The position numbers and the translations under genes were made by a program. The notes under the pieces are model-generated. The model was not told the origin of the DNA. It saw nothing but the letters and a program-made list of their open reading frames with translations, and did not search any database. Positions 15,612 to 25,329 of a DNA stretch of 36,842 nt are shown here, in pieces. The DNA is taken from assembly GCA_029982755.1 (NCBI GenBank), contig JARRBR010000023.1, positions 1-36,842 of the forward strand, given 5' to 3'. The DNA comes from Rhodocyclaceae bacterium (GTDB lineage Bacteria; Pseudomonadota; Gammaproteobacteria; Burkholderiales; Rhodocyclaceae). How positions within the stretch are numbered: the first letter of the stretch is position 1; every line of letters begins with the position of its first letter.

Positions 15612-16106
15612 TTACTGCACCCGCACCTCGACCCTACGCGCTTCGGCGGCGTCGGCGCCGCCCAGGGTGACGGCCGGGCGGCGCATCAGCACGCGCTCGG
15701 CGGACACGCCGGCGGCGATCAGCGCCTGGCGCACCGAAAGCGCGCGGTTCTTCGCGACCTCGGCGTTGACGGCCGCGCCGCCGGTTTCATCGTGATAGCC
15801 GGACAGCAGCGCGCTGGCCTGCGGCGCGGCGGCGAGGGCGGCGACCACGGTGGCGATCTGATCAGGCGCTGTGGCTGGCAGCGTGCTCTGGCCGAGCTCG
15901 AAGTGGATCTTCACCAGCGGTTCGCCGACTTCGGCGATCTCCACGAAGGCCACCTCGCCGGCGCCGGGTGCCGCGACCGCCGGTGCCGCCTGCCGGGTGC
16001 CCATCTGGTAACTGGCCAGGCCGATGACCAAGGCGATGACCAGCGCGATGATGCCGAACACCACACCCATCACGACGTTGAGCTCGCTGTCTTCCTGATC
16101 GAACAT
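15612..16106 (-). CDS. Membrane-anchored OmpA-like protein
   Basis: The 164-residue product has a short N-terminal acidic tail, one membrane helix (VVMGVVFGIIALVIALVIGLASY, about residues 11-33), an Ala/Pro/Gly linker, and an OmpA C-terminal-like domain: VKIHFELGQSTL, LLSGYHDETGGAAVNAEVAKNRALSVRQALIAAGV and the terminal RRVEVRVQ. Such domains bind peptidoglycan, so an inner-membrane-to-wall tether is a reasonable inference. The usual NxxLSxxRA motif appears as NAEVAKNRALSVRQAL. It stands alone between acuR and hemW, with 176 bases before hemW that hold nothing else I recognise. Confidence 0.75.
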   Translation of the reverse strand: MFDQEDSELNVVMGVVFGIIALVIALVIGLASYQMGTRQAAPAVAAPGAGEVAFVEIAEVGEPLVKIHFELGQSTLPATAPDQIATVVAALAAAPQASALLSGYHDETGGAAVNAEVAKNRALSVRQALIAAGVSAERVLMRRPAVTLGGADAAEARRVEVRVQ

Positions 16107-16282
16107 GTGCTGAATTCTCCGGTAGCGAAGCGACCCGAGGGTTCGGGCCGCTTGGCCGGGATTCTATCGGAATGCGCTTGCAGCGGTATCCGTCGCTGCA
16201 CGAGGGCAAGGCCGGGGAGACTCGACCGCTGGTTGAGCGCGGCAGCCGTGCTTCATCCCCATGGTCGTGAGGGCCGCAGCCC

Positions 16283-17506
16283 TCAATCCCGCAGGAACAC
16301 CTGCAGCAACTCGTTCAGGAAGCGCCGCCCGCGCAGCGTCGGCCGCAGCTGGCCCTCGGCGGTCTCCAGCAGTCCCCGTTCGCGCGCCTGCGCCAGCTCG
16401 TCGGTGATGGCCTCGAGCGGCACGCCGGTGCGCGCCGCGAACAGCTTCGCCGGCACGCCTTCGGTGAGCCGCAGGGCGTTCATCATGAACTCGAAGGGCA
16501 GCTCGGCCACCGAGACCTCGCGCGCTTCCTGGATGAAATCGCCGCGCGCCGCGCCTTCGAGGTAGCGCCCGGGGTGCTTGTGGCGCATCTCGCGGCGGAT
16601 GCCTTCATGGCTGGAGAGCTTGCCGTGGGCGCCGGGGCCGAGGCCGAGGTAGTCGCCGAAGGTCCAGTAGTTGAGGTTGTGGCGGCTCTGCTCGTGCGGG
16701 CGGGCGAAGGCGGAGGTCTCGTAGTGGGCGAAGCCGGCCGCGGCCAGGCGGGCCTCGATGGCTTCCTGCATGTCGGCGGCGATGTCGTCGTCGGGCAGCG
16801 GCGGCGGGTCGTGGGCGAAGGGGGTGTTGGGCTCGAGCGTCAGGTGGTAGCAGGACAGGTGCTGTACGCCGAAGCCGATCGCGGTCTCGAGGTCGGCGAG
16901 CGCCATGTCCGGGGTCTGGCCGGGCAGGGCGTACATGAGGTCGAGGTTGACGCGCTCGAAGTGGGTGCGCGCGGCGTCGATCGCGCGCCTCGCCTCGTCG
17001 CCGCCGTGGATGCGGCCGATCTTCGCCAGCATGGCGTCGTCGAAGCTCTGGATGCCGAGCGACAGGCGATTGACGCCGGCGGCGCGATAGTCGCGGAAGC
17101 GGCCGGCTTCGACCGTGCCCGGGTTGGCCTCGAGCGTGATCTCGGCGAGCGGGTCGAGCGGCAGCAGCATGCGGATGCCGGTGAGCAGGCCGTCGAGCGT
17201 GGCCGCCGACATCAGGCTGGGTGTGCCGCCGCCGATGAAGACGCTATGCACCCGCCGGCCCCAGACCTGGGGCAGGGCGTGCTGCAGGTCGGCGAGTACG
17301 GCGTCCAGCCAGGCCTGCTCGGGGATGCCGCCTTCGCGCGGGGCGTGGGAGTTGAAGTCGCAGTAGGGGCACTTCTTCACGCACCACGGGAAATGCACGT
17401 ACACCGACAGCGGCGGTGGGGCCTCGAGTTGCGGGCGTTCGGGCAGCGGCAGGGCGCGCGCCGGCGCGGCGGCGGGGGCGAGCGGGATGATGCGGCGGGT
17501 GGTCAC
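16283..17506 (-). CDS. hemW: Radical SAM heme chaperone HemW
   Basis: HemW is related to oxygen-independent coproporphyrinogen oxidase HemN but acts as a heme-binding chaperone. The protein has YVHFPWCVKKCPYC with the radical SAM CxxxCxxC motif, FIGGGTPSLM, and the SLGIQSFDDAMLAKIGRIH and LNYWTFGDYLGLGPGAHGKLS segments. From GTG 17506 it is 407 residues, near the family norm; the N-terminal 40 are Ala/Pro-rich. A longer open frame reaches 17629 only by translating the REP repeats and is rejected. It runs on the same strand as rdgB, with the REP pair between them, an arrangement common in betaproteobacteria. Confidence 0.92.
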   Translation of the reverse strand: MTTRRIIPLAPAAAPARALPLPERPQLEAPPPLSVYVHFPWCVKKCPYCDFNSHAPREGGIPEQAWLDAVLADLQHALPQVWGRRVHSVFIGGGTPSLMSAATLDGLLTGIRMLLPLDPLAEITLEANPGTVEAGRFRDYRAAGVNRLSLGIQSFDDAMLAKIGRIHGGDEARRAIDAARTHFERVNLDLMYALPGQTPDMALADLETAIGFGVQHLSCYHLTLEPNTPFAHDPPPLPDDDIAADMQEAIEARLAAAGFAHYETSAFARPHEQSRHNLNYWTFGDYLGLGPGAHGKLSSHEGIRREMRHKHPGRYLEGAARGDFIQEAREVSVAELPFEFMMNALRLTEGVPAKLFAARTGVPLEAITDELAQARERGLLETAEGQLRPTLRGRRFLNELLQVFLRD

Positions 17507-17561
17507 GGCGAGGGGCGGTCCGGTGCGGTCTGCTCGTGTAGCAGCAGCGGTGGGTGTAGCC

Positions 17562-17629
17562 GTGGGAGCGGGCTTGCCCGCGAATACAGCGCTACAGCAT
17601 GCAAAATTCGCGGGCAAGCCCGCTCCCAC
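17562..17629. repeat. REP-type inverted pair between rdgB and hemW
   Basis: GTGGGAGCGGGCTTGCCCGC begins at 17562 and its inverse, TTCGCGGGCAAGCCCGCTCC, begins at 17607, flanking a 23-base spacer. The left unit matches 4273-4295 and the right unit matches 1-23. The pair fills the gap after rdgB and before hemW on the reverse strand and can form a large hairpin in the message. Confidence 0.88.
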
Positions 17630-17641
17630 AGGGCGGCGGCG

Positions 17642-18247
17642 TCAGAGCGGATGTGCGGCAAGCCGGTCGAGCAGGTGGCGCATGGCGGCGCCGCGGTGGC
17701 TGAGGGTGTTCTTGAGCGCCGGATCGAGTTCGGCAGCGGTCTGCTCGAGCTCGGGCAGCCAGAACAGCGGGTCGTAGCCGAAGCCGCCCTCGCCGCGTGC
17801 GGCAGGGAGGATCTCGCCGTGCCATTCGCCATCGGCGATCAGCGGGCGCGGGTCTTCGGCGTGGCGCACCAGCACCACTGCCGAATAGAAATAGGCGCGG
17901 CGCTGGGCGGGCTCGGTCAGGTGGGCGAGCTTTTCCAGCAGCAGGGCGTTGTTGCGCGCATCCGACTTGGGCTCGCCGGCGAAGCGGGCGGAGATGACGC
18001 CGGGTGCGCCGCCGAGCGCCTCGACGCACAGGCCGGAGTCGTCGGCCACCGCGGGCAGGCCGGTGGCGGCCGCGGCGTGGCGGGCCTTGGCAAGGGCGTT
18101 CTCGACGAAAGTGGGGTGCGGCTCCTCGGCCTCGCCGACGCCGAACACGGATTGCGGGATGACCTCGATGCCGAGCGGGGCGAGCAGGGCCTGCATCTCG
18201 GCGGCCTTCTTGGCGTTGTTGCTGGCGAGGACGAGTCGGGTGCTCAT
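17642..18247 (-). CDS. rdgB: XTP/dITP diphosphatase RdgB
   Basis: RdgB (Ham1 family) hydrolyses dITP, XTP and related non-canonical purine nucleotides to the monophosphate, keeping them out of DNA and RNA. The 201-residue protein has the opening LVLASNNAKKAAEM, the PHPTFVENALAKARHAA helix, ADDSGLCVEALGGAPGVISARFAGE, and GFGYDPLFWLPE near the middle of the C-terminal half, then SHRGAAMRHLLDRL. Length matches the family. It follows rph by 24 bases on the same strand, the usual rph-rdgB-hemW order. Confidence 0.95.
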   Translation of the reverse strand: MSTRLVLASNNAKKAAEMQALLAPLGIEVIPQSVFGVGEAEEPHPTFVENALAKARHAAAATGLPAVADDSGLCVEALGGAPGVISARFAGEPKSDARNNALLLEKLAHLTEPAQRRAYFYSAVVLVRHAEDPRPLIADGEWHGEILPAARGEGGFGYDPLFWLPELEQTAAELDPALKNTLSHRGAAMRHLLDRLAAHPL

Positions 18248-18271
18248 GCGTGATCTCCTGGCGCGCCGGGC

Positions 18272-19003
<732 letters not shown>

Positions 19004-19012
19004 GGGGTGGTC

Positions 19013-19936
19013 CTATCGTTTCTGGTCGAATTTGCGGATGGTTTCGTTGATTTCGCGGATGGCGCGCTCGATCTCGTCTTCGTCGAGGTCCTTCGTTGGC
19101 CCCGGGCCCATGCTCGACATGTCGAGCCGGGTGGTGAAGTCGTCGAGTTCCATCGTGTGCGTGGAGATCGATTCGGCGCTCGCCGGGCCGGCATTGTCCT
19201 CGTCATGCCAGCACATCGCCACCATCGACAGATTGTCGGCGGTCGCGCCGGCACGACGCTCGGCTTCCTCGAGCAGGCGGGGTACGCCCTGGCTCAGCGG
19301 CGCGGCGGTCAGGTTGCCGAGCAGGCAGTCGTCGCTGACCGGTCCCCACACCCCATCGCTGCACAGCGCGACGATGTCGCCGTCGCGCAGCGGGGTGCGC
19401 GGCGAGTGCTCGATCTGCGGGGCGTGGTTGCCGCCAAGGCAGGAATAGAGCCGGTTGCGGCCGGGGTGGTTGGCCGCGTCCTCGGCGTCGAGCAGGCCCT
19501 GGTCGATGAGCAGCTGCGTGCGCGAGTGGTCGCGCGTGTGCGTGACGATGCGTCCACGCCGCAGCAGGTAGAGCCGCGAATCGCCCGCATGGGCCCAGAA
19601 GGCGGCGCCGTCCTGGACCACGCAGGCGACCAGGGTGGTGCGCGGCGCCTCGGGCAGCATGCGGTCGAGCGCATCGTCGAGGATGGCGTGGTGGGCACTC
19701 GCCAGGACGCGCGACAGGAACAGCCCGGGGTCGGGCAGCCGCGGCTGCGCCTCGCGCTGGAAGGCCTGGGTGAGATGCTGGGCGGCGATCTGCGCGGCGA
19801 GCTCGCCATGGAGATGGCCGCCCATGCCGTCGGCGACCAGCATCAGCAGCGCCTCGCGCGAGTAGCAGTGGGCGATCCGGTCCTGGTTGCTGCGGCGGCG
19901 GCCGGTCCGGCTTTCCTGGTAGATGGTGAAGCGCAT
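19013..19936 (-). CDS. PP2C-type protein phosphatase
   Basis: The 307-residue protein is a PPM/PP2C Ser/Thr phosphatase. The metal-binding motifs are all visible: RRRSNQDR near residue 15, LMLVADGMGGHLHGE, FWAHAGDSRLYLLR, ALCSDGVWGPVSDD and TADNLSMVAM. The C-terminal 50 residues are acidic and end in a helical DLDEDEIERAIREINETIRKF, an extension beyond the catalytic domain. ATG 19936 is chosen because the longer frame upstream overlaps the kinase gene. It starts 11 bases after the kinase stop, so the two form a writer/eraser pair for protein phosphorylation. Confidence 0.9.
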   Translation of the reverse strand: MRFTIYQESRTGRRRSNQDRIAHCYSREALLMLVADGMGGHLHGELAAQIAAQHLTQAFQREAQPRLPDPGLFLSRVLASAHHAILDDALDRMLPEAPRTTLVACVVQDGAAFWAHAGDSRLYLLRRGRIVTHTRDHSRTQLLIDQGLLDAEDAANHPGRNRLYSCLGGNHAPQIEHSPRTPLRDGDIVALCSDGVWGPVSDDCLLGNLTAAPLSQGVPRLLEEAERRAGATADNLSMVAMCWHDEDNAGPASAESISTHTMELDDFTTRLDMSSMGPGPTKDLDEDEIERAIREINETIRKFDQKR

Positions 19937-19947
19937 GGGGGGCTCTT

Positions 19948-20895
19948 TCAGCTGCGGCCGATGAAGGACTTGAGCCGATTGCCCAGGTCCGCAAACCAGT
20001 TTTCGGGGCGGTCGGCGCCACCGTGGCGGTGAATCAGCGCCTTCTGCACGGTATAGACGCTTTGCGGGCGAGCGAGGGGGTCGAGTTGCAGGCACCAGTC
20101 GATGAGCTCGAGCAGCTGGGGGTCGTAGCGCCCGGCCTGGGTCTTCGCCACCGGCTGCAGGGTGTCGGTCTTGACGCGCTCGTCGGCGCGCGGCGGGGCG
20201 CTGCCGGTGACGCAGGCATGGAGGCTGGCGCCCACGCTGTAGATGTCGCTCCATGGCCCGAGCAGCTCGCGCTTGTCGTACTGCTCGGGCGCCGCGTAGC
20301 CCGGCGTGTACATGGGCTTGAGCACCGGCTGGTCGGAGAGCAGCGTCTGGCGCGCGGCGCCGAAGTCGAGCAGCACCGGGGTGCCGTCGTTGCGGAGGTA
20401 GATGTTCGCGGGCTTGATGTCGAGGTGCAGCAGCTTGTGCGCGTGCACCTCGCGCAGACCGTTGAGCATGCGCGCGAACACCGAGCGGATCAGCATCTCC
20501 TTGACCTCGCCGCGGTGCTTCTGGATGTATTCGTGCAGGGTGCGGCCGCGCTCGAACTGCATGACCATGTACACCGTGCCGTTGGCGCGAAAGAAGTTGA
20601 GCACCCGCACCACGTTCGGATGCATGAGCTTGGCGAGCGCGCGCCCCTCCTCGAAGAAGCACTTCATGCCGTAGCGGAAGGCGAGCCGATGCTCGTCGGA
20701 GACCTGTGGCTCGGTCTGGCCTTCCTTGCGCAGCGCGAGCGAGTTGGGCAGGTATTCCTTGATCGCCACCGGGGTGTCGTGGGCGTCGAAGGCGAGATAG
20801 ACGATCGAGAAACCGCCCAGCGACAGCTGGCGCTCGATGCGGTACTGATCGAGCTGAAAGCCCTGTGGCAGCGCGCAGTTGGCTTGAGACGGCAT
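19948..20895 (-). CDS. Hanks-type Ser/Thr protein kinase
   Basis: The 315-residue protein has a complete kinase domain: glycine loop LSLGGFSIVY, VAIKEYLP with the ATP-binding Lys, catalytic LLHLDIKPANIYL, metal-binding VLLDFGAA, and YAAPEQY for the APE motif. A short C-terminal tail follows (ADLGNRLKSFIGRS) with no membrane helix, so it is soluble. The catalytic loop has HLD in place of HRD, typical of some bacterial kinases without Arg-dependent activation. It is divergent from yicC and upstream of the PP2C gene. Its targets are unknown. Confidence 0.9.
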   Translation of the reverse strand: MPSQANCALPQGFQLDQYRIERQLSLGGFSIVYLAFDAHDTPVAIKEYLPNSLALRKEGQTEPQVSDEHRLAFRYGMKCFFEEGRALAKLMHPNVVRVLNFFRANGTVYMVMQFERGRTLHEYIQKHRGEVKEMLIRSVFARMLNGLREVHAHKLLHLDIKPANIYLRNDGTPVLLDFGAARQTLLSDQPVLKPMYTPGYAAPEQYDKRELLGPWSDIYSVGASLHACVTGSAPPRADERVKTDTLQPVAKTQAGRYDPQLLELIDWCLQLDPLARPQSVYTVQKALIHRHGGADRPENWFADLGNRLKSFIGRS

Positions 20896-20989
20896 CTTCG
20901 GGGGCGCTAGAATCGCGACTTTCGCGGTTTTTCTTTCCTGATCGGACCCCGCAGTCTAATCGATGGCAGCGGGTTCCCGGAGCGCCTCA

Positions 20990-21856
20990 ATGGTCCAAAG
21001 CATGACAGGTTTCGCGGTGCAGACGCGAGACTTGGGGAGTGTCAGCCTTCACCTCGAGCTGCGCAGCGTCAATTCGCGCTATCTCGACCTGGGTTTCCGC
21101 ATCGTCGATGACCTGCGCGCGGCGGAGCCGGCGATCCGCGAGCGCATCTCGGCGCGGCTGGGCCGCGGCAAGGTCGAGTGCCGCCTCAACCTGCAGACCG
21201 GCCACGCCGCGCCGCGCCGCCTCGCGCTCAACGCCACGCTGCTCGACCAGCTTGCCGACGCGCAGGCCGGCCTGCGCGCCCGTTTCCCCGACGCCGCGCC
21301 CTTGTCGGTGAGCGAGCTGCTGCGCTGGCCCGGCATGCTCGCCGACGACAGCCTCGGCTTCGACGAGATGCTGCCGGCGATCGTCGCCCTCACCGAGGCC
21401 GCGCTCGACGAGCTCGTCGCCACCCGTCGCCGCGAGGGCGAGAAGCTCGCCGACATGATCCGCGAGCGCGTGGCGCGCATGCGCGAGCTGGTCGCCCAGG
21501 CCCTGCCGCGCTTGCCGGCGGTGGTGATCGAGTACCAGGAGCGCCTCACCGCCAAGCTGCGCGACGCCGCTGCGAGCCTGGACGAGGACCGCATCCGCCA
21601 GGAGGTGGCGCTCTACGCCCAGCGCATCGATGTGGACGAGGAGCTGACGCGCCTGATCACGCACCTCGACGAGGTCGAGCGCATCCTCAAGGCCGGCGGC
21701 GCGGCGGGCAAGCGGCTCGACTTCCTGATGCAGGAGCTCAACCGCGAGGCCAACACCCTGGCCTCCAAGTCGCCCGCGACCGACATCACCGCCATCGCCA
21801 TGGAGATGAAGGTGCTCATCGAGCAGATGCGCGAACAGGTGCAGAACCTGGAATAA
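20990..21856 (+). CDS. YicC-family endoribonuclease
   Basis: YicC-family proteins act as endoribonucleases; the E. coli member affects small-RNA turnover. This 288-residue product opens [16 protein letters not shown], has the conserved [16 protein letters not shown] and [16 protein letters not shown], and ends with the DUF1732 block [45 protein letters not shown] 20990 fits the family start MxxSMTGF; the ATG at 20963 adds nine unlike residues. It opens the forward yicC-gmk-rpoZ-spoT cluster, 94 bases from the divergent kinase gene, so both promoters lie in that gap. Confidence 0.93.
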   Translation: MVQSMTGFAVQTRDLGSVSLHLELRSVNSRYLDLGFRIVDDLRAAEPAIRERISARLGRGKVECRLNLQTGHAAPRRLALNATLLDQLADAQAGLRARFPDAAPLSVSELLRWPGMLADDSLGFDEMLPAIVALTEAALDELVATRRREGEKLADMIRERVARMRELVAQALPRLPAVVIEYQERLTAKLRDAAASLDEDRIRQEVALYAQRIDVDEELTRLITHLDEVERILKAGGAAGKRLDFLMQELNREANTLASKSPATDITAIAMEMKVLIEQMREQVQNLE

Positions 21857-21892
21857 CGGCTCCACGCCAAGGCACCCACAGGAACGCAGGCC

Positions 21893-22507
21893 ATGCCCGG
21901 AACACTTTTCATCGTCACCGCGCCCTCGGGCGCCGGCAAGACCACCCTGGTGCGCGGCCTGCTGCAGCGCGATGCGCGGGTGCAGCTGTCGATCTCCTAC
22001 ACCACGCGCGCGCCGCGCCCCGGCGAGCAGGACGGGCGCGAATACCACTTCGTCGACGTGCCGACCTTCCGCGCGCTGCGCGACCGCGGCGAGTTCCTCG
22101 AATGGGCGGAAGTGCACGGCAACTACTACGCCACCTCGAAGGTCTGGCTCAAGGCGCAGATCGATGCAGGGCGCGACACCCTGCTCGAAATCGACTGGCA
22201 GGGCGCGCAGCAGGTGAGGAAGCACTTCCCCGGCGCGGTCGGCGTCTTCATCCTGCCGCCGTCGATGGAGGAACTCGAAGCCCGTCTGCGTGGCCGAAAC
22301 ACCGACAGCGACGACGTGATCAGCCGCCGCCTGCTCGGTGCCCGCGGGGAAATGCGCCATGTCGCCGAATTCGACTACGTTATAATCAACGACGAAATCG
22401 ATGCCGCGCTCGACGACCTCGTTGCCGTCGTGCGCGCTGCGCGTTTGCGCTACGCCAACCAGCATCAGCGGCATCCCGAATATTTCGCCTTTCTCGAACA
22501 GGATTGA
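21893..22507 (+). CDS. gmk: Guanylate kinase
   Basis: Gmk phosphorylates GMP to GDP with ATP, an essential step of purine supply. The 204-residue protein has the P-loop [10 protein letters not shown] at residues 9-18, the GMP-binding [50 protein letters not shown], and the lid [17 protein letters not shown]. The C-terminus is standard. It is 36 bases after yicC and two bases before the rpoZ ATG, so it is surely in the same transcript. Confidence 0.97.
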   Translation: MPGTLFIVTAPSGAGKTTLVRGLLQRDARVQLSISYTTRAPRPGEQDGREYHFVDVPTFRALRDRGEFLEWAEVHGNYYATSKVWLKAQIDAGRDTLLEIDWQGAQQVRKHFPGAVGVFILPPSMEELEARLRGRNTDSDDVISRRLLGARGEMRHVAEFDYVIINDEIDAALDDLVAVVRAARLRYANQHQRHPEYFAFLEQD

Positions 22508-22509
22508 AC

Positions 22510-22725
22510 ATGGCCCGCATCACCGTCGAAGACTGCCTGAAAAGGATTCCGAACCGCTTCCAGCTCACCCTGGCGGCAACCTATCGTGCCCGCCAGCTCA
22601 CTGCCGGCGGCACGCCGCAGATCGAACTCGAGCCCGGCGACAACGACAAGCCCACCGTGATCGCGCTGCGTGAAGTGGCGGCGGGCAAGGTCGGTCTCGA
22701 GATGCTCAATCGCGGCCAGGCCTGA
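22510..22725 (+). CDS. rpoZ: RNA polymerase omega subunit
   Basis: The 71-residue product begins [19 protein letters not shown], the hallmark of the omega subunit, and continues with [13 protein letters not shown] and the [16 protein letters not shown] helix. Omega helps assemble the beta' subunit and forms part of a ppGpp site in proteobacteria. It is two bases after gmk and 17 bases before the (p)ppGpp synthase/hydrolase gene, the usual gmk-rpoZ-spoT order. Confidence 0.97.
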   Translation: MARITVEDCLKRIPNRFQLTLAATYRARQLTAGGTPQIELEPGDNDKPTVIALREVAAGKVGLEMLNRGQA

Positions 22726-22742
22726 CCACGCCGGGGGGTCGC

Positions 22743-24950
22743 ATGAAGACCGCAGAAGCGGGCCCAGCCCCCCAGCCTTACCGGCCGCCCCCCTCGAGCG
22801 TGCTCTCGCTCGATTTCCAGCAGCTCAAGACCAAGCTCGAGACCTACCTCAAGGCCGAGGACGTGGGTCGCGTCGAGGCGGCCTACCATTTCTCGGCCGA
22901 CGCCCACGCCGGGCAGTTCCGCGTCAGCGGCGAACCCTACGTCAGCCACCCGGTTGCGGTGTGTTCCCTGGTCGCCGACTGGCATCTCGACCCCCAGGCG
23001 CTGATCGCTGCGCTCCTCCACGACGTGATGGAGGACACCCACATCACCAAGGCGGAGATCGCCGAGCGCTTCGGCAAGGTCTCCGCCGAACTCGTCGACG
23101 GCCTCTCCAAGCTCGACAAGATCGAGTTCCGCTCGCAGGAAGAGGCGCAGGCGGAGAACTTCCGCAAGATGCTGCTGGCGATGGCGAGCGACCTGCGCGT
23201 CATCCTCATCAAGCTCGCCGACCGCCTGCACAACATGCGCACGCTGGACCACATGCGTCCGGCCAAGCGCCGCCGCATCGCCAACGAGACGCTCGAGATC
23301 TACGCGCCGATCGCCAACCGGCTCGGCCTCAACGATCTGTTCCGTGAGCTGCAGGAACTCTCCTTCCGCAACAAGTACCCGCTGCGCTTCGAGGTGCTGT
23401 CCAAGGCCATCCGCTCGGCGCGCGGCAATCGCCGCGAGGTGGTCGGCAAGATCCTCGCCAGCATCGAGGAGCGCCTGCCGCAGTGGGGCATCGTCGCGGA
23501 GGTGCAGGGCCGCGAGAAGCACCTCTACGGCATCTACCGCAAGATGGTCGAGAAGCACCTGTCGTTTTCGCAGGTGCTCGACATCTACGGCTTCCGCGTC
23601 ATCGTCAAGGACGTGCCGAGCTGCTACCTCGCGCTCGGCGCGCTGCACTCGATGTACAAGCCGGTGCCGGGCAAGTTCAAGGACTACCTGGCGATCCCCA
23701 AGGCCAACGGCTACCAGAGCCTGCACACCACGCTGATCGGTCCCTTCGGCATGCCGGTCGAGGTGCAGATCCGCACCCGCGAGATGCACCACATCGCCGA
23801 GACCGGGGTGGCCTCGCACTGGCTGTACAAGGAAGACGAGAAGACGCTGACCGAGCTGCAGCAGAAGACGCACTCCTGGCTGCAGTCGCTGCTCGAGCTG
23901 CAATCCACCTCGGGCGAGGCCACCGAGTTCCTCGAGCACGTCAAGATCGACCTCTTCCCCGGCGAGGTCTATGTGTTCTCGCCGATGGGCAAGATCTTCT
24001 CCATGCCCAAGGGCTCGACGCCGGTGGACTTCGCCTACGCGGTGCACACCGACGTCGGCAATCGCTGCGTGGCCTGCCGCATCAACGGCGACCTGATGCC
24101 GCTGCGCAGCGAACTGCGCAATGGCGACCAGGTCGAGATCATCACCGCCGCGCACGCCAACCCCAATCCGGCCTGGCTGTCCTACGCGCGCACCGGCAAG
24201 GCGCGCTCGCAGATCCGCCACTTCCTCAAGAACGCGCAGCAGGACGAATCGGTCGCGCTCGGCGAGCGCCTGCTCAACCAGGCCCTGCGCCCGCACGGCC
24301 TCACCCTGGGGCAGATCTCCACCTTCGCCTGGGACCGCTTCCTGCGCGACCGCGGGGTGCGCAACAAGAAGGACGTGTTCGCCGACATCGGCCTCGGCAA
24401 GCGCCTGCCGGTGATCGTCGCCCGCCGCCTGGCCGAGGCCCAGGATCTCGAATCGGGCCGGCCCGACGTGGTCAAGCCCAAGCCCGCGGGCGCGATCACC
24501 ATCCGCGGCTCGGAAGGCGTGGCGGTGCAGCTCGCGCGCTGCTGCCACCCGATCCCCGGCGACCCGATCATCGGCACGCTGCGCAAGGGCCAGGGGCTGG
24601 AGGTGCATACGCACGACTGTCCCAACGTCGCCAAGCTGCGCGGCGACCGCGGGCGCTGGGTGGACGTGGAATGGGAGCACGTGGTCGACGAGCGCATGTT
24701 CGACGTCGGCATCCGCGTGCTCAGCCGCAACTCGCGCGGGGTGCTGGCGCGGGTGGCGAGCGCGATCGCCGAGGAAGACTGCAACATCCAGAGCGTCAGC
24801 ATGGAAAGCGAGCAGGGCGACTACACCGCGCTCAGCTTCACCCTGCAGGTACATGACCGCATGCATCTGGCGCGGGTCATGCGCGCGGTGCGCCGGGTGC
24901 AGGAAGTCGTGCGCATCGGCCGGGTGAAGGCCGACGGGCGCGTGGGCTGA
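22743..24950 (+). CDS. spoT: Bifunctional (p)ppGpp synthetase/hydrolase (SpoT/Rel)
   Basis: The 735-residue enzyme makes and degrades the alarmone (p)ppGpp. The N-terminal HD hydrolase domain has the HD of ALLHDVMEDT and the KLADRLHNMRTL helix. The synthetase follows with YGFRVIVKD and KFKDYLAIPKANGYQSLHTT, where KFKD stands for the RFKD seen in bifunctional enzymes. Next come a TGS domain (VFSPMGKIFSMPKGSTPVDFAYAVHTDVGN), a zinc/helical region with ARCCHPIPGDPI, and a C-terminal ACT domain (VLSRNSRGVLARVASAIAEEDCNI). The intact HD motif supports active hydrolysis. The start ATG 22743 lies 17 bases after rpoZ. Confidence 0.95.
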   Translation: MKTAEAGPAPQPYRPPPSSVLSLDFQQLKTKLETYLKAEDVGRVEAAYHFSADAHAGQFRVSGEPYVSHPVAVCSLVADWHLDPQALIAALLHDVMEDTHITKAEIAERFGKVSAELVDGLSKLDKIEFRSQEEAQAENFRKMLLAMASDLRVILIKLADRLHNMRTLDHMRPAKRRRIANETLEIYAPIANRLGLNDLFRELQELSFRNKYPLRFEVLSKAIRSARGNRREVVGKILASIEERLPQWGIVAEVQGREKHLYGIYRKMVEKHLSFSQVLDIYGFRVIVKDVPSCYLALGALHSMYKPVPGKFKDYLAIPKANGYQSLHTTLIGPFGMPVEVQIRTREMHHIAETGVASHWLYKEDEKTLTELQQKTHSWLQSLLELQSTSGEATEFLEHVKIDLFPGEVYVFSPMGKIFSMPKGSTPVDFAYAVHTDVGNRCVACRINGDLMPLRSELRNGDQVEIITAAHANPNPAWLSYARTGKARSQIRHFLKNAQQDESVALGERLLNQALRPHGLTLGQISTFAWDRFLRDRGVRNKKDVFADIGLGKRLPVIVARRLAEAQDLESGRPDVVKPKPAGAITIRGSEGVAVQLARCCHPIPGDPIIGTLRKGQGLEVHTHDCPNVAKLRGDRGRWVDVEWEHVVDERMFDVGIRVLSRNSRGVLARVASAIAEEDCNIQSVSMESEQGDYTALSFTLQVHDRMHLARVMRAVRRVQEVVRIGRVKADGRVG

Positions 24951-25025
24951 GCGGCGCCGGCGCTGGTAGAATGCGGGCCGACCGCAGCGCAACGCGCGCT
25001 GCAATCACATCAACAGGGGCCCGAC

Positions 25026-25214
25026 ATGGCGATGTACGAATCCGATCACACGAAGTTCATGCGCGAGTGGATGGAGAAGCATCCGGAGCAGCGCGACGAG
25101 CAGAAGAAGGGCCGCGCCCTGTGGTGGGACAAGCCGCAGAGCGTGGACGAGCAGCAGCGTATCGCCACCGCGCGCGTGCCGGTCAAGCCCTATTACTACG
25201 ACTCGAACCACTGA
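25026..25214 (+). CDS. DUF3460 family small protein
   Basis: The 62-residue product, beginning MAMYESDHTKFMREWMEKHP and ending in VPVKPYYYDSNH, matches the betaproteobacterial DUF3460 family. It is hydrophilic, with no signal or membrane helix. The central ALWWDKPQ is conserved in the family. Its role is unknown. A TAGAAT (24967-24972) upstream could be a -10 box, so it may have its own promoter although it follows spoT by 75 bases. Confidence 0.85.
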   Translation: MAMYESDHTKFMREWMEKHPEQRDEQKKGRALWWDKPQSVDEQQRIATARVPVKPYYYDSNH

Positions 25215-25329
25215 GCCTGTGCGCATTTCGTGCTGACCGGGCGCCGCGGGGCCGTGCACTGCGGCCTCGCGGTCGTGCTTCCCGGCGGCCGTTCGTGAGC
25301 CGAACACCGATCCCGCGTGGCGGGCCGGC

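Noticed and set aside
17507-17629. N-terminal extension of hemW through the REP pair
   Set aside because: The extra residues (GAGLPA-type peptides) are translation of the repeat and also appear at the other REP site; the family start lies downstream at GTG 17506.
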